The position numbers and the translations under genes were made by a program. A DNA stretch of 64,000 nt from Fretibacterium sp. OH1220_COT-178 (GTDB lineage Bacteria; Synergistota; Synergistia; Synergistales; Aminobacteriaceae): NCBI RefSeq assembly GCF_003860125.1, contig NZ_RQYL01000011.1:36954-100953 (forward strand). The letters run 5' to 3'. The notes under the pieces are model-generated. The model did not search any database. It was given only the letters and a program-made list of their open reading frames with translations, and was not told where the DNA came from. Within the stretch, counting starts at the first letter, position 1, and each line of letters opens with the position of its first letter. Positions 55,524 through 63,988 of this stretch are shown here, piece after piece.

Positions 55524-56114
55524 TCACAGATCGGGATTCAGCAGTTCCATCGAGATCATCTTGTTGACCTGAAACTGAAGGTAGAGAGCGCCGAACAATA
55601 CCGTCATCAGGCCCGAGGAGGCGATGCTGAGCACGACGACGTTCTTCTCCAGGTACTGCGAGGCGTAGATCTGAAGGATGCTGCGGACCCGAAAGGCCAG
55701 CCACAGGGAAAGGACGAAGCTCAGCAGAAAGGCGAGTGAGAAATAGTCGTCGATCGCCTCGGCCGAGAGCCCCAGTCCGAGGCGGACAAAGTCCTGCGGA
55801 AGGGAAAACCAACTGACGATAAGGAACGTGTACAGGCAGGCGGCCCACAGAGGGAGTCGGATCTTGTTGGGGGCAAGGCGGTTCAGGGATTTGCTCCGCA
55901 GTATGTACCAGATGCAGCTGTAGAAGCCCAGGCTGAAAAAGTAGAGGAACAGGAGCATTCCTCCGGACACGCGTTTCATGGACTTGAGGCCGTCCTTCTT
56001 TTCCTGTCTGAGCTTCTCCTCCAGGTTGGCCTTCGCATAGGGGGTGGCAGCGCCGCAGTATTCGCATCGCTCGGCTCTGACGGGCAGGACCGCTCCGCAG
56101 TGCATGCAGTTCAT
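55524..56114 (-). CDS. Zinc-ribbon DUF4234 membrane protein
   Basis: A 196-residue protein with an N-terminal zinc ribbon (MNCMHCGAVLPVRAERCEYCG) and four hydrophobic segments. The first of these, FFSLGFYSCIWYILRSKSLN, with a following APNKIRLPLWAA, resembles the DUF4234 motif (aromatic-rich, then basic). ATG 56114 has GGGAGGAG upstream. It is the first gene of the SPFH operon, 79 bases before it. Shared zinc ribbons in both proteins suggest a physical partnership. Confidence 0.78.
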   Translation of the reverse strand: MNCMHCGAVLPVRAERCEYCGAATPYAKANLEEKLRQEKKDGLKSMKRVSGGMLLFLYFFSLGFYSCIWYILRSKSLNRLAPNKIRLPLWAACLYTFLIVSWFSLPQDFVRLGLGLSAEAIDDYFSLAFLLSFVLSLWLAFRVRSILQIYASQYLEKNVVVLSIASSGLMTVLFGALYLQFQVNKMISMELLNPDL

Positions 56115-56513
56115 CTCTGGATTCTCTCCTCCCAAAATAGCGGAAAGCAACGCTTCCGAACGACATGGAGCAGTGTCGTCCCGGGAAGACGCACGTCTTT
56201 CGCGCGCTCTTACCGGGCCATTGTGATTGGAATTTCAGCGGCTGTCAAGGTTGTTTTTTGTCTTTTCAGGGTGGTTTTTTCCGCCCGGTACGCCGTTTGC
56301 ATCCGTCGCGTCCGTACACCTGCGGTCGGGACGATCGGGGCGGGACTGGAGATTCGCACAGCACGGCGCACGAAAAGTTTTTTGCTGAAAAACGTGTTTT
56401 TTTCGCCGTTAGTGAGATACAATGAAAAGCGTGTATCGTGAATGATTGCAGCCCCGACTTTTTTGGGGGGCCAGGAAAAAAATCGTGAGGATACCGAGAA
56501 AGGGTGGCGGAAA
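56115..56513. other. Divergent intergenic region, 399 bases
   Basis: Between the divergent DUF4234 gene (minus) and the GLUG-repeat gene (plus). It contains T- and A-runs (near 56270-56285 and 56375-56405) and a -10-like TACAAT at 56418-56423 that could serve the plus-strand gene, with no good -35. No convincing gene or RNA motif was seen. Confidence 0.4.
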
Positions 56514-57890
56514 GTGAAGACGGGTCTCAAGCGGTTTTACGTGTCGTGTGCCCAAAAGCTCCTGAGCGTGGCTCTGTGCCTGTCCTTCCTTGCGGGGGGC
56601 GTCGTGCTGGCTCCTTTGACGGCCTCCGCGTCGGAGGACAAGGTTGGCATGGTCAGCAAGGGAGCGGAGAATGCGGAGAAAAAGGTCGCGGGGAAGAAGG
56701 CCAAAAAGAGGGTCGTTCGCGTTCGTAAGGTGTCGGCCAGGAAGGCGCCCCGCGGCTCCCGGGTTCGTATTTTCGCGGGGGGCAACGGCTCCGCCAAGAG
56801 GCCCTGGACCATCCGTACGGCCGCCCAGCTGCGCGCCTTCGCCCAGTCGGTCAACAAGGGCAACTCCTATGCCGGCAAGCGCATTCGTCTGACATCGGAC
56901 ATCGATCTGAGCGGGGCGGTCTGGTCGCCGATCGGTTTTCACAAGGAGGGTACGGCATCGCGTCCCTTTAAGGGAATCTTCGACGGAAACGGACGCACGG
57001 TCTACGGGCTGCGGGTGTCCAGCCCCGCCAGCGGGGCTGCGGGGCTGTTCGGTGCCCTGGATGGTGCTTCCGTCCTCAATCTCAACATCGACGAGGCCTC
57101 CGTATCCGGAGGGACGGAGGCTGGGGCCTTGGCCGGTTTCGCCTTCAAGTCCGAGGTCAGAAACTGCGTCGCCTCCGGGCAGGTCTCCGGTGGCGACGGG
57201 GTGGGAGGGCTGATCGGGAGTGCTGCGAAGAGCCGTTTCGATCGCTTGTCCTTCTCCGGAACGGTGACGGCCTCGGGCTCGAACGCGGGAGGGGCGGTGG
57301 GCTTGATGGCCGAGACGGTCCTCTCCAGGGTCTCCGTTCGAGGCAAGGTCCAGGGCAAGGACGGCGTTGGAGGAATGGCGGGAGGCATAATTGCCGGAGA
57401 GCTGCGCGATTCGGAGGGCATTCTGCTCGCCGTTGAGGGAAACAAGAATGTGGGGGGGCTGGTCGGGTCGATCAATCGGACCGGCGTGCTCCGCAAGGTC
57501 GTCTTCGACGGAGAGGTCTCCGGGAAGGAGAACACCGGCGGCCTCGTGGGCTGGGTGGAGTCCGGGGTCCTGACGGATTGTGACGTTGCCGGCGCCGTTT
57601 TGGGCTGGGAGCGGACGGGAGGGGTCTCCGGCGTCTGGAGCGACGGGACCGCGAGGCGCTGCGTCGTCCGGGCCTTTGTCAGCGGGACGGCCGGGGTGGG
57701 TGGCTTCTCCGGAAGGATGAGCAAGGGAATCGCGGATCGATGCGAGATGCAGGGCGACGTCGAGGGCGGGGACGCGGTCGGCGGCCTGGTGGGCAGCATG
57801 GGATCCGGGAAGCTCGAGAAGTGCGCGGTCTTTGGAGGCGTGCGGGGAGTTCTGGCCTCGGGACGGGAGATAGGCAAGTCCATGCACTGA
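56514..57890 (+). CDS. Secreted GLUG-repeat surface protein
   Basis: A 458-residue exported protein. After a basic N-terminus, a long hydrophobic signal (about 15-38, LLSVALCLSFLAGGVVLAPL, ending TASASE) and a Lys/Arg-rich linker (VAGKKAKKRVVRVRKVSARK), a beta-helical region begins at about residue 90 with IRTAAQLRAFAQSV and the FDGNGRTVYGLRVS unit. At least six repeats carry the GLUG-like core VGGLVGS/AGGAVGL (for example GGDGVGGLIGSA, NKNVGGLVGSIN, NTGGLVGWVE, VGGLVGSMGS). Such proteins are often adhesins or bind peptidase-like partners. GTG 56514 is preferred to ATG 56442. Confidence 0.82.
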   Translation: MKTGLKRFYVSCAQKLLSVALCLSFLAGGVVLAPLTASASEDKVGMVSKGAENAEKKVAGKKAKKRVVRVRKVSARKAPRGSRVRIFAGGNGSAKRPWTIRTAAQLRAFAQSVNKGNSYAGKRIRLTSDIDLSGAVWSPIGFHKEGTASRPFKGIFDGNGRTVYGLRVSSPASGAAGLFGALDGASVLNLNIDEASVSGGTEAGALAGFAFKSEVRNCVASGQVSGGDGVGGLIGSAAKSRFDRLSFSGTVTASGSNAGGAVGLMAETVLSRVSVRGKVQGKDGVGGMAGGIIAGELRDSEGILLAVEGNKNVGGLVGSINRTGVLRKVVFDGEVSGKENTGGLVGWVESGVLTDCDVAGAVLGWERTGGVSGVWSDGTARRCVVRAFVSGTAGVGGFSGRMSKGIADRCEMQGDVEGGDAVGGLVGSMGSGKLEKCAVFGGVRGVLASGREIGKSMH

Positions 57891-57908
57891 AGCAATGACC
57901 GAAGAAGT

Positions 57909-57949
57909 AAATGAAGGAGGGGCTCCCGCTCGGAGCCCCTCCTTCATTT
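57909..57949. terminator. Perfect 18-bp bidirectional terminator
   Basis: An 18-base stem runs from AAATGAAGGAGGGGCTCC to its exact complement GGAGCCCCTCCTTCATTT around CGCTC. Its ends give T-runs on both strands. It separates the GLUG gene from the minus-strand GGDEF-EAL gene, whose stop codon falls inside the right arm. Confidence 0.85.
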
Positions 57950-59821
57950 CTGGGGCGAAAGAAGGCTTTCGAAGGCGACGGCATCCTTGAGAAGGCTTTC
58001 GGCCTCGTTCAGGGGGACGGGCTGGGAGAAGAAGTACCCCTGGCCCTGGACGTCGAAATCGGACAGCCAAAGGACCTGGTCCTCGTTTTCTATGCCCTCG
58101 GCCACGATTTTCAGGCTCAGCGTATGCGCCATGTCGATGATGGTCTTGACCATCCCCGGGGTCTTGGGGGATGTGAAAAGCTGATCCATGAAGGACTTGT
58201 CTATCTTGATGCAGTCGATGGGAAGCTGATTGATGTACTGCAGCGAGGAGTAGCCCGTGCCGAAGTCGTCCAGGGCGATGCGGACCTTCAGGCGCTTGAT
58301 CGCTTCCAACTGAGCGCTCGCCATGTCCAGGTTGTCGATCAGCATGCTCTCGGTCACCTCCAGGACGAAGTTGTCCGGGGGCAGCGAGGCATTGCTCATC
58401 TCGGATTCGATGAAAGGGGCGAAGCCGAAGTCCCGGAGCGATGCTCCCGAGACATTGGCGCTGATGAAGAAAGGGGTCCCATTTGCCTTTTCGGAGAGGC
58501 TGCGCAGGGTCTCTATGGCCCGGGAGATAATCTGCCGATCGATGTCCGCGATCAGGCCGGACTCCTCCGCTGCCGCGATGAAGGCCGCGGGGGAGAGGAT
58601 TCCCCGGGAGGGATGGTGCCATCGGACCAGGGTCTCGAACCCCGCCAGTCTCCTGGTGGAGAGCTGGTAGATGGGCTGGAAGTAGGGAACGAAGTGCGAA
58701 AGGGTGAGGGAGTTCTGGATCTCCGCAGTCAGGGTGAGCAGGTTGGTCCTGTTGCCCGCCTGCATCCTTCGCTTCTCCGGGGAGGTCGATTCGAAGTGGA
58801 TGGTGCCGAACCCCTGTTTTTTCGCCTCGGCAACGGCATCCGAGAGCCGGGCCAGAAGCTGGGCGGAGGAAACGTCCTCGGCAATATCCAGGATGGCGGC
58901 GATGCTGGCGCTGGGGAACAGGTTGTCCCCCTCCATCGATATGGGCATGGTGATCAGCCTTTGCAGCCTTGTCAGCAGGGATTCCATGTATTCCCTGGAA
59001 TTGGTTCCGTGGATGATGGCGGCGAACTCGTCCCCGCCGATGCGAAAGATGGTGGCGAACCCTCCAAGAATGGTTTTGATTCGTTCCACGACCTCCAGAA
59101 GGACCTTGTCGGCCTCCCGGGACCCGATCTGCTCATTGACCAGTTTGAAGCGGTCCATGTCGGCGAGGATTACGCTGAAGAGGTAGCCGCCGGAGTCCAG
59201 GAACTTGCGAATCTCCCTGTCGAGCTCGTCCAGAAAGGAATTCCTGTTGGGAAGTCCCGTCAGCGGGTCGAAATAGGCCATCTGCCGAAGACGTTTTTCC
59301 ATCGCGTCGCGCTCGGTCATGTCGTAAAGCGTCGACAGCGTCAGAGAGCGTCCTCCCGAGACGAGCTGCGTCCTGAAACATCGGACGGGGACGGGGAGTC
59401 CTTTGTTTCGAATCAGGGACGCTTCGCAGGTCAGGGCATTGCCTGCGATGGTGCAGGCATGGATCTTGCCGTCGAGGGAGACGGCGGTCGTTGACCCGTT
59501 CCGCTGCTCCGTATCGAAGAGGGACGATTCCTCCATGTCCAGCAGAGAATCCTCGGGCGCTCGCCCGCAGAGGGCGAGGAGGGCCTTGTTGTGAAAGAGG
59601 ATTTTGCCGTGCTCGTCGCTCAGCAGAAGGGGAACCGGTATCCGGTCGAGCAGCTCCTCGCGGGAATCCAGGAGGCCGTTGATGGCGTCGACAAGGCCCT
59701 TACAGTCCCTCTCGCCCTCCGGGGTGCAGGAAAGACGCTCGCCCGGGCGCCAGGATCGGGCCAGGGACGACAAAGCGTCCTTAAGAGCGTGCAGGGATGC
59801 GGCACTTTCTTGGAGCGGCAT
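57944..59821 (-). CDS. PAS-GGDEF-EAL c-di-GMP protein
   Basis: A 625-residue protein. An N-terminal helical part and a PAS domain (about 70-190) precede a GGDEF domain (about 200-360) with intact IGGDEFAAI, but without an RxxD I-site five residues before it. The EAL domain follows (about 380-620): the signature is ETL in FETLVRWHHP, with NVSGASL, LEVTESM, DDFGTGYSS, IKIDKSF and VAEGIE retained. The catalytic set is therefore complete and phosphodiesterase activity is likely, with the GGDEF possibly regulatory. It lies 11 bases after the gene starting at 61194. Confidence 0.9.
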   Translation of the reverse strand: MPLQESAASLHALKDALSSLARSWRPGERLSCTPEGERDCKGLVDAINGLLDSREELLDRIPVPLLLSDEHGKILFHNKALLALCGRAPEDSLLDMEESSLFDTEQRNGSTTAVSLDGKIHACTIAGNALTCEASLIRNKGLPVPVRCFRTQLVSGGRSLTLSTLYDMTERDAMEKRLRQMAYFDPLTGLPNRNSFLDELDREIRKFLDSGGYLFSVILADMDRFKLVNEQIGSREADKVLLEVVERIKTILGGFATIFRIGGDEFAAIIHGTNSREYMESLLTRLQRLITMPISMEGDNLFPSASIAAILDIAEDVSSAQLLARLSDAVAEAKKQGFGTIHFESTSPEKRRMQAGNRTNLLTLTAEIQNSLTLSHFVPYFQPIYQLSTRRLAGFETLVRWHHPSRGILSPAAFIAAAEESGLIADIDRQIISRAIETLRSLSEKANGTPFFISANVSGASLRDFGFAPFIESEMSNASLPPDNFVLEVTESMLIDNLDMASAQLEAIKRLKVRIALDDFGTGYSSLQYINQLPIDCIKIDKSFMDQLFTSPKTPGMVKTIIDMAHTLSLKIVAEGIENEDQVLWLSDFDVQGQGYFFSQPVPLNEAESLLKDAVAFESLLSPQK

Positions 59822-59832
59822 AAGGGTGCAGC

Positions 59833-61194
59833 CTAGCTCAGGCGGTTGAACTTACGAATCTCGTAACCCGCAAATTGGGATACGATGCGGAGCGCCGCCA
59901 ATTGGGATTCGGTCAGTGGCGTATTGGATTTCGAGGCGAGGGCGACAAACCCCTCGACACGGTCTCCATCACAGAGGGGGAAAAGATAATCCATCTGTCC
60001 AAGGGCCCTCCAAGGACATTCTCCCAGTCCCCATGAGTTGAACAGCTCATGGGCCGGGGTTTTGTTCAGGTCGAAGAAGGGCCGTGAGGGACACCTCGCA
60101 GGGTGCGGTGCAGGCATCGATGCGCTCTCGGGAGGAGCCTTGATCCCCTCGGTGCGGTGCTCGACCAGGCTATATCCCTTGAGCCCACCGTTCCAGGCGG
60201 CCAGGAGGCATTCCGGCACCTGCCCCAGTTCCATGAAGATATCCATGACCAACGAGAGGAAACGGCCGTGGTCCTCCTCGCTGCGCAGGGCGCTCAGCAC
60301 GTTGGAGAGGGAGAGGATGGTGAAGTCGCCGGAGGAGACCTGCGATGCGGCCAGCAGGTTCTTCGAGCGGAGGCTGTTGATGGACAGGGCCCGGACCGCG
60401 AGGCTCCCCAGGAGCTCCAGAAAGTTGAGCATCTCGCTGTCCGGGAGGTAATTCCATTCCATGACGCAGAAGAGCCTGAGCTCCGCCTCGGTGATGGGGA
60501 GCACGACCTCGTAGGGGGCGGCCTCCCTGCGCGTCAGCACCGGGGTGGGGGGAAGAAGGGGCTGGGCGTAGATTCCCTCTCGGGGAGGGACGGCCGCCGA
60601 ATCGCCTTCCAACGGAATGAGCCGATGCCCATCGTCCTGCAGAATGGCGATGGAGTGCGGGAACAGGCTCTCGCGCAGGACGTCCGACACGAAGGCCGCG
60701 TAGTATTCGAGCGGCATGGGCTCGAAGATGGAGGCCAGGGTATTCTTAGTGGCCAGGATCATGTAGGAAAGGCGGGAGAGCTTGCTTTCGTTGTCATTGG
60801 TCTTCTGAAAACTCTGACAAAGCCTTATCAGGCCCGCAAAAGGCCTCAGCTCGGACAGCAGCGCCTCGTCCGCGCGCTCCTTCAGAAGGATATAGATCTC
60901 CCAGTGCGGTCCTCTCATGCGCAGGGCCCAGGGCCATTCTCCCTCGATCCGTTCCTGTTCCATCTCGCAGGGGGAGATGGCGGGACGGGAGGAAAAAGAA
61001 GCGGCCAGGCGCAGGCTTTCTCCCGGCAATATGAGCTGCGTCGGACGGGTCCCCGTGGCGTCCAGGATGTGGAGGTCCGCCCCCCGGGGCTCCAGGACGA
61101 TAGCCGAGGAGACCGTGGTGGCCAGAAAATCGGTCAGCAGTTTCAAGGCTCCGCCGGACAAGACAAAATCCATCTTTTCGTAAAGGTCGTTCAC
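59833..61194 (-). CDS. Putative multi-domain sensor protein, hypothetical
   Basis: A 453-residue cytoplasmic protein without a recognised family. It is mostly alternating helix and strand (LILPGESLRLAASFSSRPAI, YAAFVSDVLRESLFPHSIAI, LLGSLAVRALSINSLRSKNL), and about residues 120-300 and 320-440 have GAF-like rhythm (for example PEC-type FLSLVMDIFMELGQVPECLL, and DYLFPLCDGDRVEGFVAL). GTG 61194 is chosen because GGAGGTGAA lies 6 bases upstream. It is 11 bases before the GGDEF-EAL gene, so it may provide input to that enzyme. No catalytic motif is visible. Confidence 0.62.
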   Translation of the reverse strand: MNDLYEKMDFVLSGGALKLLTDFLATTVSSAIVLEPRGADLHILDATGTRPTQLILPGESLRLAASFSSRPAISPCEMEQERIEGEWPWALRMRGPHWEIYILLKERADEALLSELRPFAGLIRLCQSFQKTNDNESKLSRLSYMILATKNTLASIFEPMPLEYYAAFVSDVLRESLFPHSIAILQDDGHRLIPLEGDSAAVPPREGIYAQPLLPPTPVLTRREAAPYEVVLPITEAELRLFCVMEWNYLPDSEMLNFLELLGSLAVRALSINSLRSKNLLAASQVSSGDFTILSLSNVLSALRSEEDHGRFLSLVMDIFMELGQVPECLLAAWNGGLKGYSLVEHRTEGIKAPPESASMPAPHPARCPSRPFFDLNKTPAHELFNSWGLGECPWRALGQMDYLFPLCDGDRVEGFVALASKSNTPLTESQLAALRIVSQFAGYEIRKFNRLS

Positions 61195-61432
61195 GAGCTG
61201 TTCACCTCCGGCCAAAGTCGCACCCGACCGACAGCGGGGGGCGCGCGGCAAAACAAACGCACGTTTGCAATCCCTTCGTTGTCCGGGGGCGCCGTCACCG
61301 GCTGTCCTTCGATGCCGTCTTCCGCCCTTGAAATAGACAACGGATTCACCACATCGTATTTTAGCCTCTTTTTGTTGTAAAATCGACACGACTTGGAGTG
61401 CATGTCGATTTTTATGGAGGTCACCCAAAAAA

Positions 61433-62638
61433 ATGGCAAAAACGACGTTTCGTAAAGTGGGCGTGGAAGTGCATGGGATTCGCATGCCCGTGATCCGGAG
61501 GGGAGACGATCTGGTGCGGATGGTGGCGGAGCACCTCATAGCGGCCTCCGCGTCGGAATACGCGCCCTTCGCACTGAGGGACCGTGATGTCGTCGGCGTA
61601 ACGGAGTCCCTGGTTGCGAGAGCTCAGGGCAATATCGTCTCTTTGGACGATATTGCCGCGGATGTCATGGATAAGCTTCCGGAGGGGGACGTGGCCGTGG
61701 CCTTCCCCATCCTCAGCCGCAATCGCTTCATGCCCCTGCTCGACGGGATCGTGAGGGGAGTGCGGGGACGGGTCCATCTTGTGCTGTCCTGTCCCGCGGA
61801 CGAGGTGGGCAACCATCTGATTGACCCTCTGGAGTTCCTCCGGCGCTCTCCGGGCATGCCGGACTGCTTCGGGGAGGCGGAGTACGACGCCCGCTTCGGG
61901 CGTTACAGACACCCCTTCACGGGCGTCGACTACGTGGAGCTCTACAAGTCCCTGGCTCCGGACAGGATAGAGCTGCACTTTACGAACAACCCCCTCCATA
62001 TCCTGGATTTTGCCTCTTGCATCGTGATGGCGAACATTCATCGCCGGCATATCTTTGCCGACCTTCTGAGGGAGAAGGGGGCCGCCGTTTTGACGCTGGA
62101 CCAGATCTGCACGAAACCCCGGACCGAGGGGGGCGGCTACAATCCCGAGTTTGGGCTTTTGGGGTCCAACTACTCCAGCGAGGGGACCGTCAAGCTCTTT
62201 CCTCGGGATGCGGAGCTCTTCGCCCATGCCCTCCAGCAGGAGATCCTTCGCCTGTCCGGCCGAAAGGTCGAGGCGATGGTGTATGGGGACGGCGCCTTCA
62301 AGGACCCGGCCTGCGGTATTTGGGAGCTGGCCGATCCCGTGGTCTCCCCCGGCTACACGGAGGGGTTGAGGGGGACGCCCTCCGAGGTCAAGTTCAAGAT
62401 GATTGCGGACAACGCCAAGGGCGATGCGGAGGAGGCCGTGCGCAGTGCCATCCGTTCGAAACCCTTGGCGAGTGGAAGGGAATCCGGGCTGCCGGAGGAA
62501 AAGAACGCCCTCGGCACGACGCCCCGGCGCTATACGGACCTTTTGGGCTCGCTTTGCGACCTGGTCTCCGGAAGCGGCGACCGGGGGACCCCTGTCGTCC
62601 ACATATCGGGATACTTCGATTCCTATATCGACGAATGA
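61433..62638 (+). CDS. CofE-like (coenzyme F420:L-glutamate ligase family) protein
   Basis: A 401-residue protein. Its N-terminal third resembles the F420 ligase (CofE) fold: GIRMPVIRRGDDLVRMVAEH and LRDRDVVGVTESLVARAQGN. The later part is larger than a standalone CofE (usually ~250 residues) and has VYGDGAFKDPACGIWELADP and NAKGDAEEAVRSAIRSK. Such CofE-like proteins occur in many bacteria that do not make F420, with unknown substrate. A GGAGGTCA-type site precedes ATG 61433. It is 67 bases before the CapA gene; whether they share a transcript is unclear. Confidence 0.75.
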   Translation: MAKTTFRKVGVEVHGIRMPVIRRGDDLVRMVAEHLIAASASEYAPFALRDRDVVGVTESLVARAQGNIVSLDDIAADVMDKLPEGDVAVAFPILSRNRFMPLLDGIVRGVRGRVHLVLSCPADEVGNHLIDPLEFLRRSPGMPDCFGEAEYDARFGRYRHPFTGVDYVELYKSLAPDRIELHFTNNPLHILDFASCIVMANIHRRHIFADLLREKGAAVLTLDQICTKPRTEGGGYNPEFGLLGSNYSSEGTVKLFPRDAELFAHALQQEILRLSGRKVEAMVYGDGAFKDPACGIWELADPVVSPGYTEGLRGTPSEVKFKMIADNAKGDAEEAVRSAIRSKPLASGRESGLPEEKNALGTTPRRYTDLLGSLCDLVSGSGDRGTPVVHISGYFDSYIDE

Positions 62639-62705
62639 TCGCAGCGGCGTCGCCGTTCCGGAGGGTATTCCCCGCCGTCAGGGTTGCGAAGGGAGGATCA
62701 TTTTG

Positions 62706-63902
62706 ATGAGGCGGTTCCTTTTCACCGTCGTTTCGGTGTTTTGTCTGACCCTTTCATTTTCCGTTCGGGCCTGGGGCTTCCCCCTGCGGGCCCGGGCGCT
62801 CTTCGTCGGGGACATCATGGCCCACAGGCAGCAGCTGGCCACGGCGGAGGCCCGGGATGCCGATGGGACGAAATACTGGGACTTCCGCCCGCAGTTCCTG
62901 AGGGTGAAACCGCTCCTGGCCGGGGATGCACTCGTTGTCGGAAACCTGGAGACGACCTTTGCCGGCGAGCACCGCGGCTATGCCGGCTACCCGTCGTTCA
63001 ACACCCCGGACGCCCTTGCCGATGCCCTGACCGATCTCGGAGTCGACCTCGTCACCCTGGCCAACAACCACATCCTCGACAGGGGGGCAGAGGGCGCGCG
63101 GAGGACGACCGAGGTGTTGGACCGTGCGGGGTTGCCCTGGACCGGGCTGGGGTTGGACGGCGTGCCCCGGAACGACGCGCTCCTCATGGAGCACGGCGGA
63201 TTGCGGTGGGCCTTCGTCAACTACTCCTACGGCAGCAATCGGACGCTGTCGTCGAGCGATGTCCAGCTCAACGTCATTTCCGATGCTGCGATATCCGAGG
63301 GGTTGGCACGTGCCTGGGCTCTGAGGCCGGATATCGTGGTGGCCTGCTTCCATTGGGGCAACGAATATCAGTTCGTCCCATCGATCCACCAGAAAAAGGC
63401 TGCCGAGGCTGCGCTGTCCGGCGGGGCTCACCTGGTCATCGGAACGCATCCTCATGTTTTGCAACCGATGGAGGTACGCATGGACCGTTCCGGATCCGGC
63501 CCTGCCGAAGCACGCCTGGTGGCCTGGTCTCTGGGCAACTTCGTCTCCTTTCAGCGGACGCTGCCGAGGGAGCGCAGTTGTGTGCTTGCGATCGACGTCG
63601 AGAAGCCGTCAGAACGGGAGGGGGTCCGCCTGGTCCGGGTTTCCGTGGCCCCTACGCGGGTCTCCCTTGTCCCCACGGGGCGTGGGCGTCGTGCCGAGGT
63701 GGTCTATGCCGGGACGGGCGGCTCCTTCAATCACTTCGGGCTTTCGCCCTCGGAACGGGAGCGGAACCTGAGTGCGGGGCGAGGCGTCCTGGATTTTTTG
63801 GGGGCGTGGGATGAGCCGGACACAAAGGGGTTTTACACGCTGTGGAGCGCCGAGGATCCCCTGCGCCTGCCCGTTCCGAGGCGCAAGTCCCCTAAGGATT
63901 GA
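62706..63902 (+). CDS. CapA family protein (poly-gamma-glutamate capsule type phosphoesterase)
   Basis: A 398-residue protein with a signal peptide (about 1-23, FLFTVVSVFCLTLSFSVRAW in part). The PGA_cap metallophosphatase-like motifs are VGDIMAHRQQ, VGNLETTF, YPSFNTPDALADAL, TLANNHILDRG, and FHWGNEY, IGTHPHVLQPME near the middle-end. CapA proteins act in capsule or wall metabolism, but the family is broader and the substrate here is unknown. GGGAGGA lies upstream of ATG 62706. The stop lies within a perfect palindrome. Confidence 0.9.
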   Translation: MRRFLFTVVSVFCLTLSFSVRAWGFPLRARALFVGDIMAHRQQLATAEARDADGTKYWDFRPQFLRVKPLLAGDALVVGNLETTFAGEHRGYAGYPSFNTPDALADALTDLGVDLVTLANNHILDRGAEGARRTTEVLDRAGLPWTGLGLDGVPRNDALLMEHGGLRWAFVNYSYGSNRTLSSSDVQLNVISDAAISEGLARAWALRPDIVVACFHWGNEYQFVPSIHQKKAAEAALSGGAHLVIGTHPHVLQPMEVRMDRSGSGPAEARLVAWSLGNFVSFQRTLPRERSCVLAIDVEKPSEREGVRLVRVSVAPTRVSLVPTGRGRRAEVVYAGTGGSFNHFGLSPSERERNLSAGRGVLDFLGAWDEPDTKGFYTLWSAEDPLRLPVPRRKSPKD

Positions 63903-63988
63903 CCGACGCCGCGGCGTCGGTCACACGGCAACTGTGCCGTGCGCCGACGTAAGCGATCGACACGGCATTTTGGGCCTGCGGCCCAAAA
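63900..63988. terminator. Cluster of three hairpins after the CapA gene
   Basis: A 24-bp perfect palindrome (TGACCGACGCCG and its complement, 63900-63923) spans the CapA stop codon. Then a 7-bp stem (CACGGCA-ACTG-TGCCGTG, 63924-63941) and a 9-bp stem (TTTTGGGCC-TGC-GGCCCAAAA, 63968-63988) follow. Probably a transcription end; the window stops here. Confidence 0.55.
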
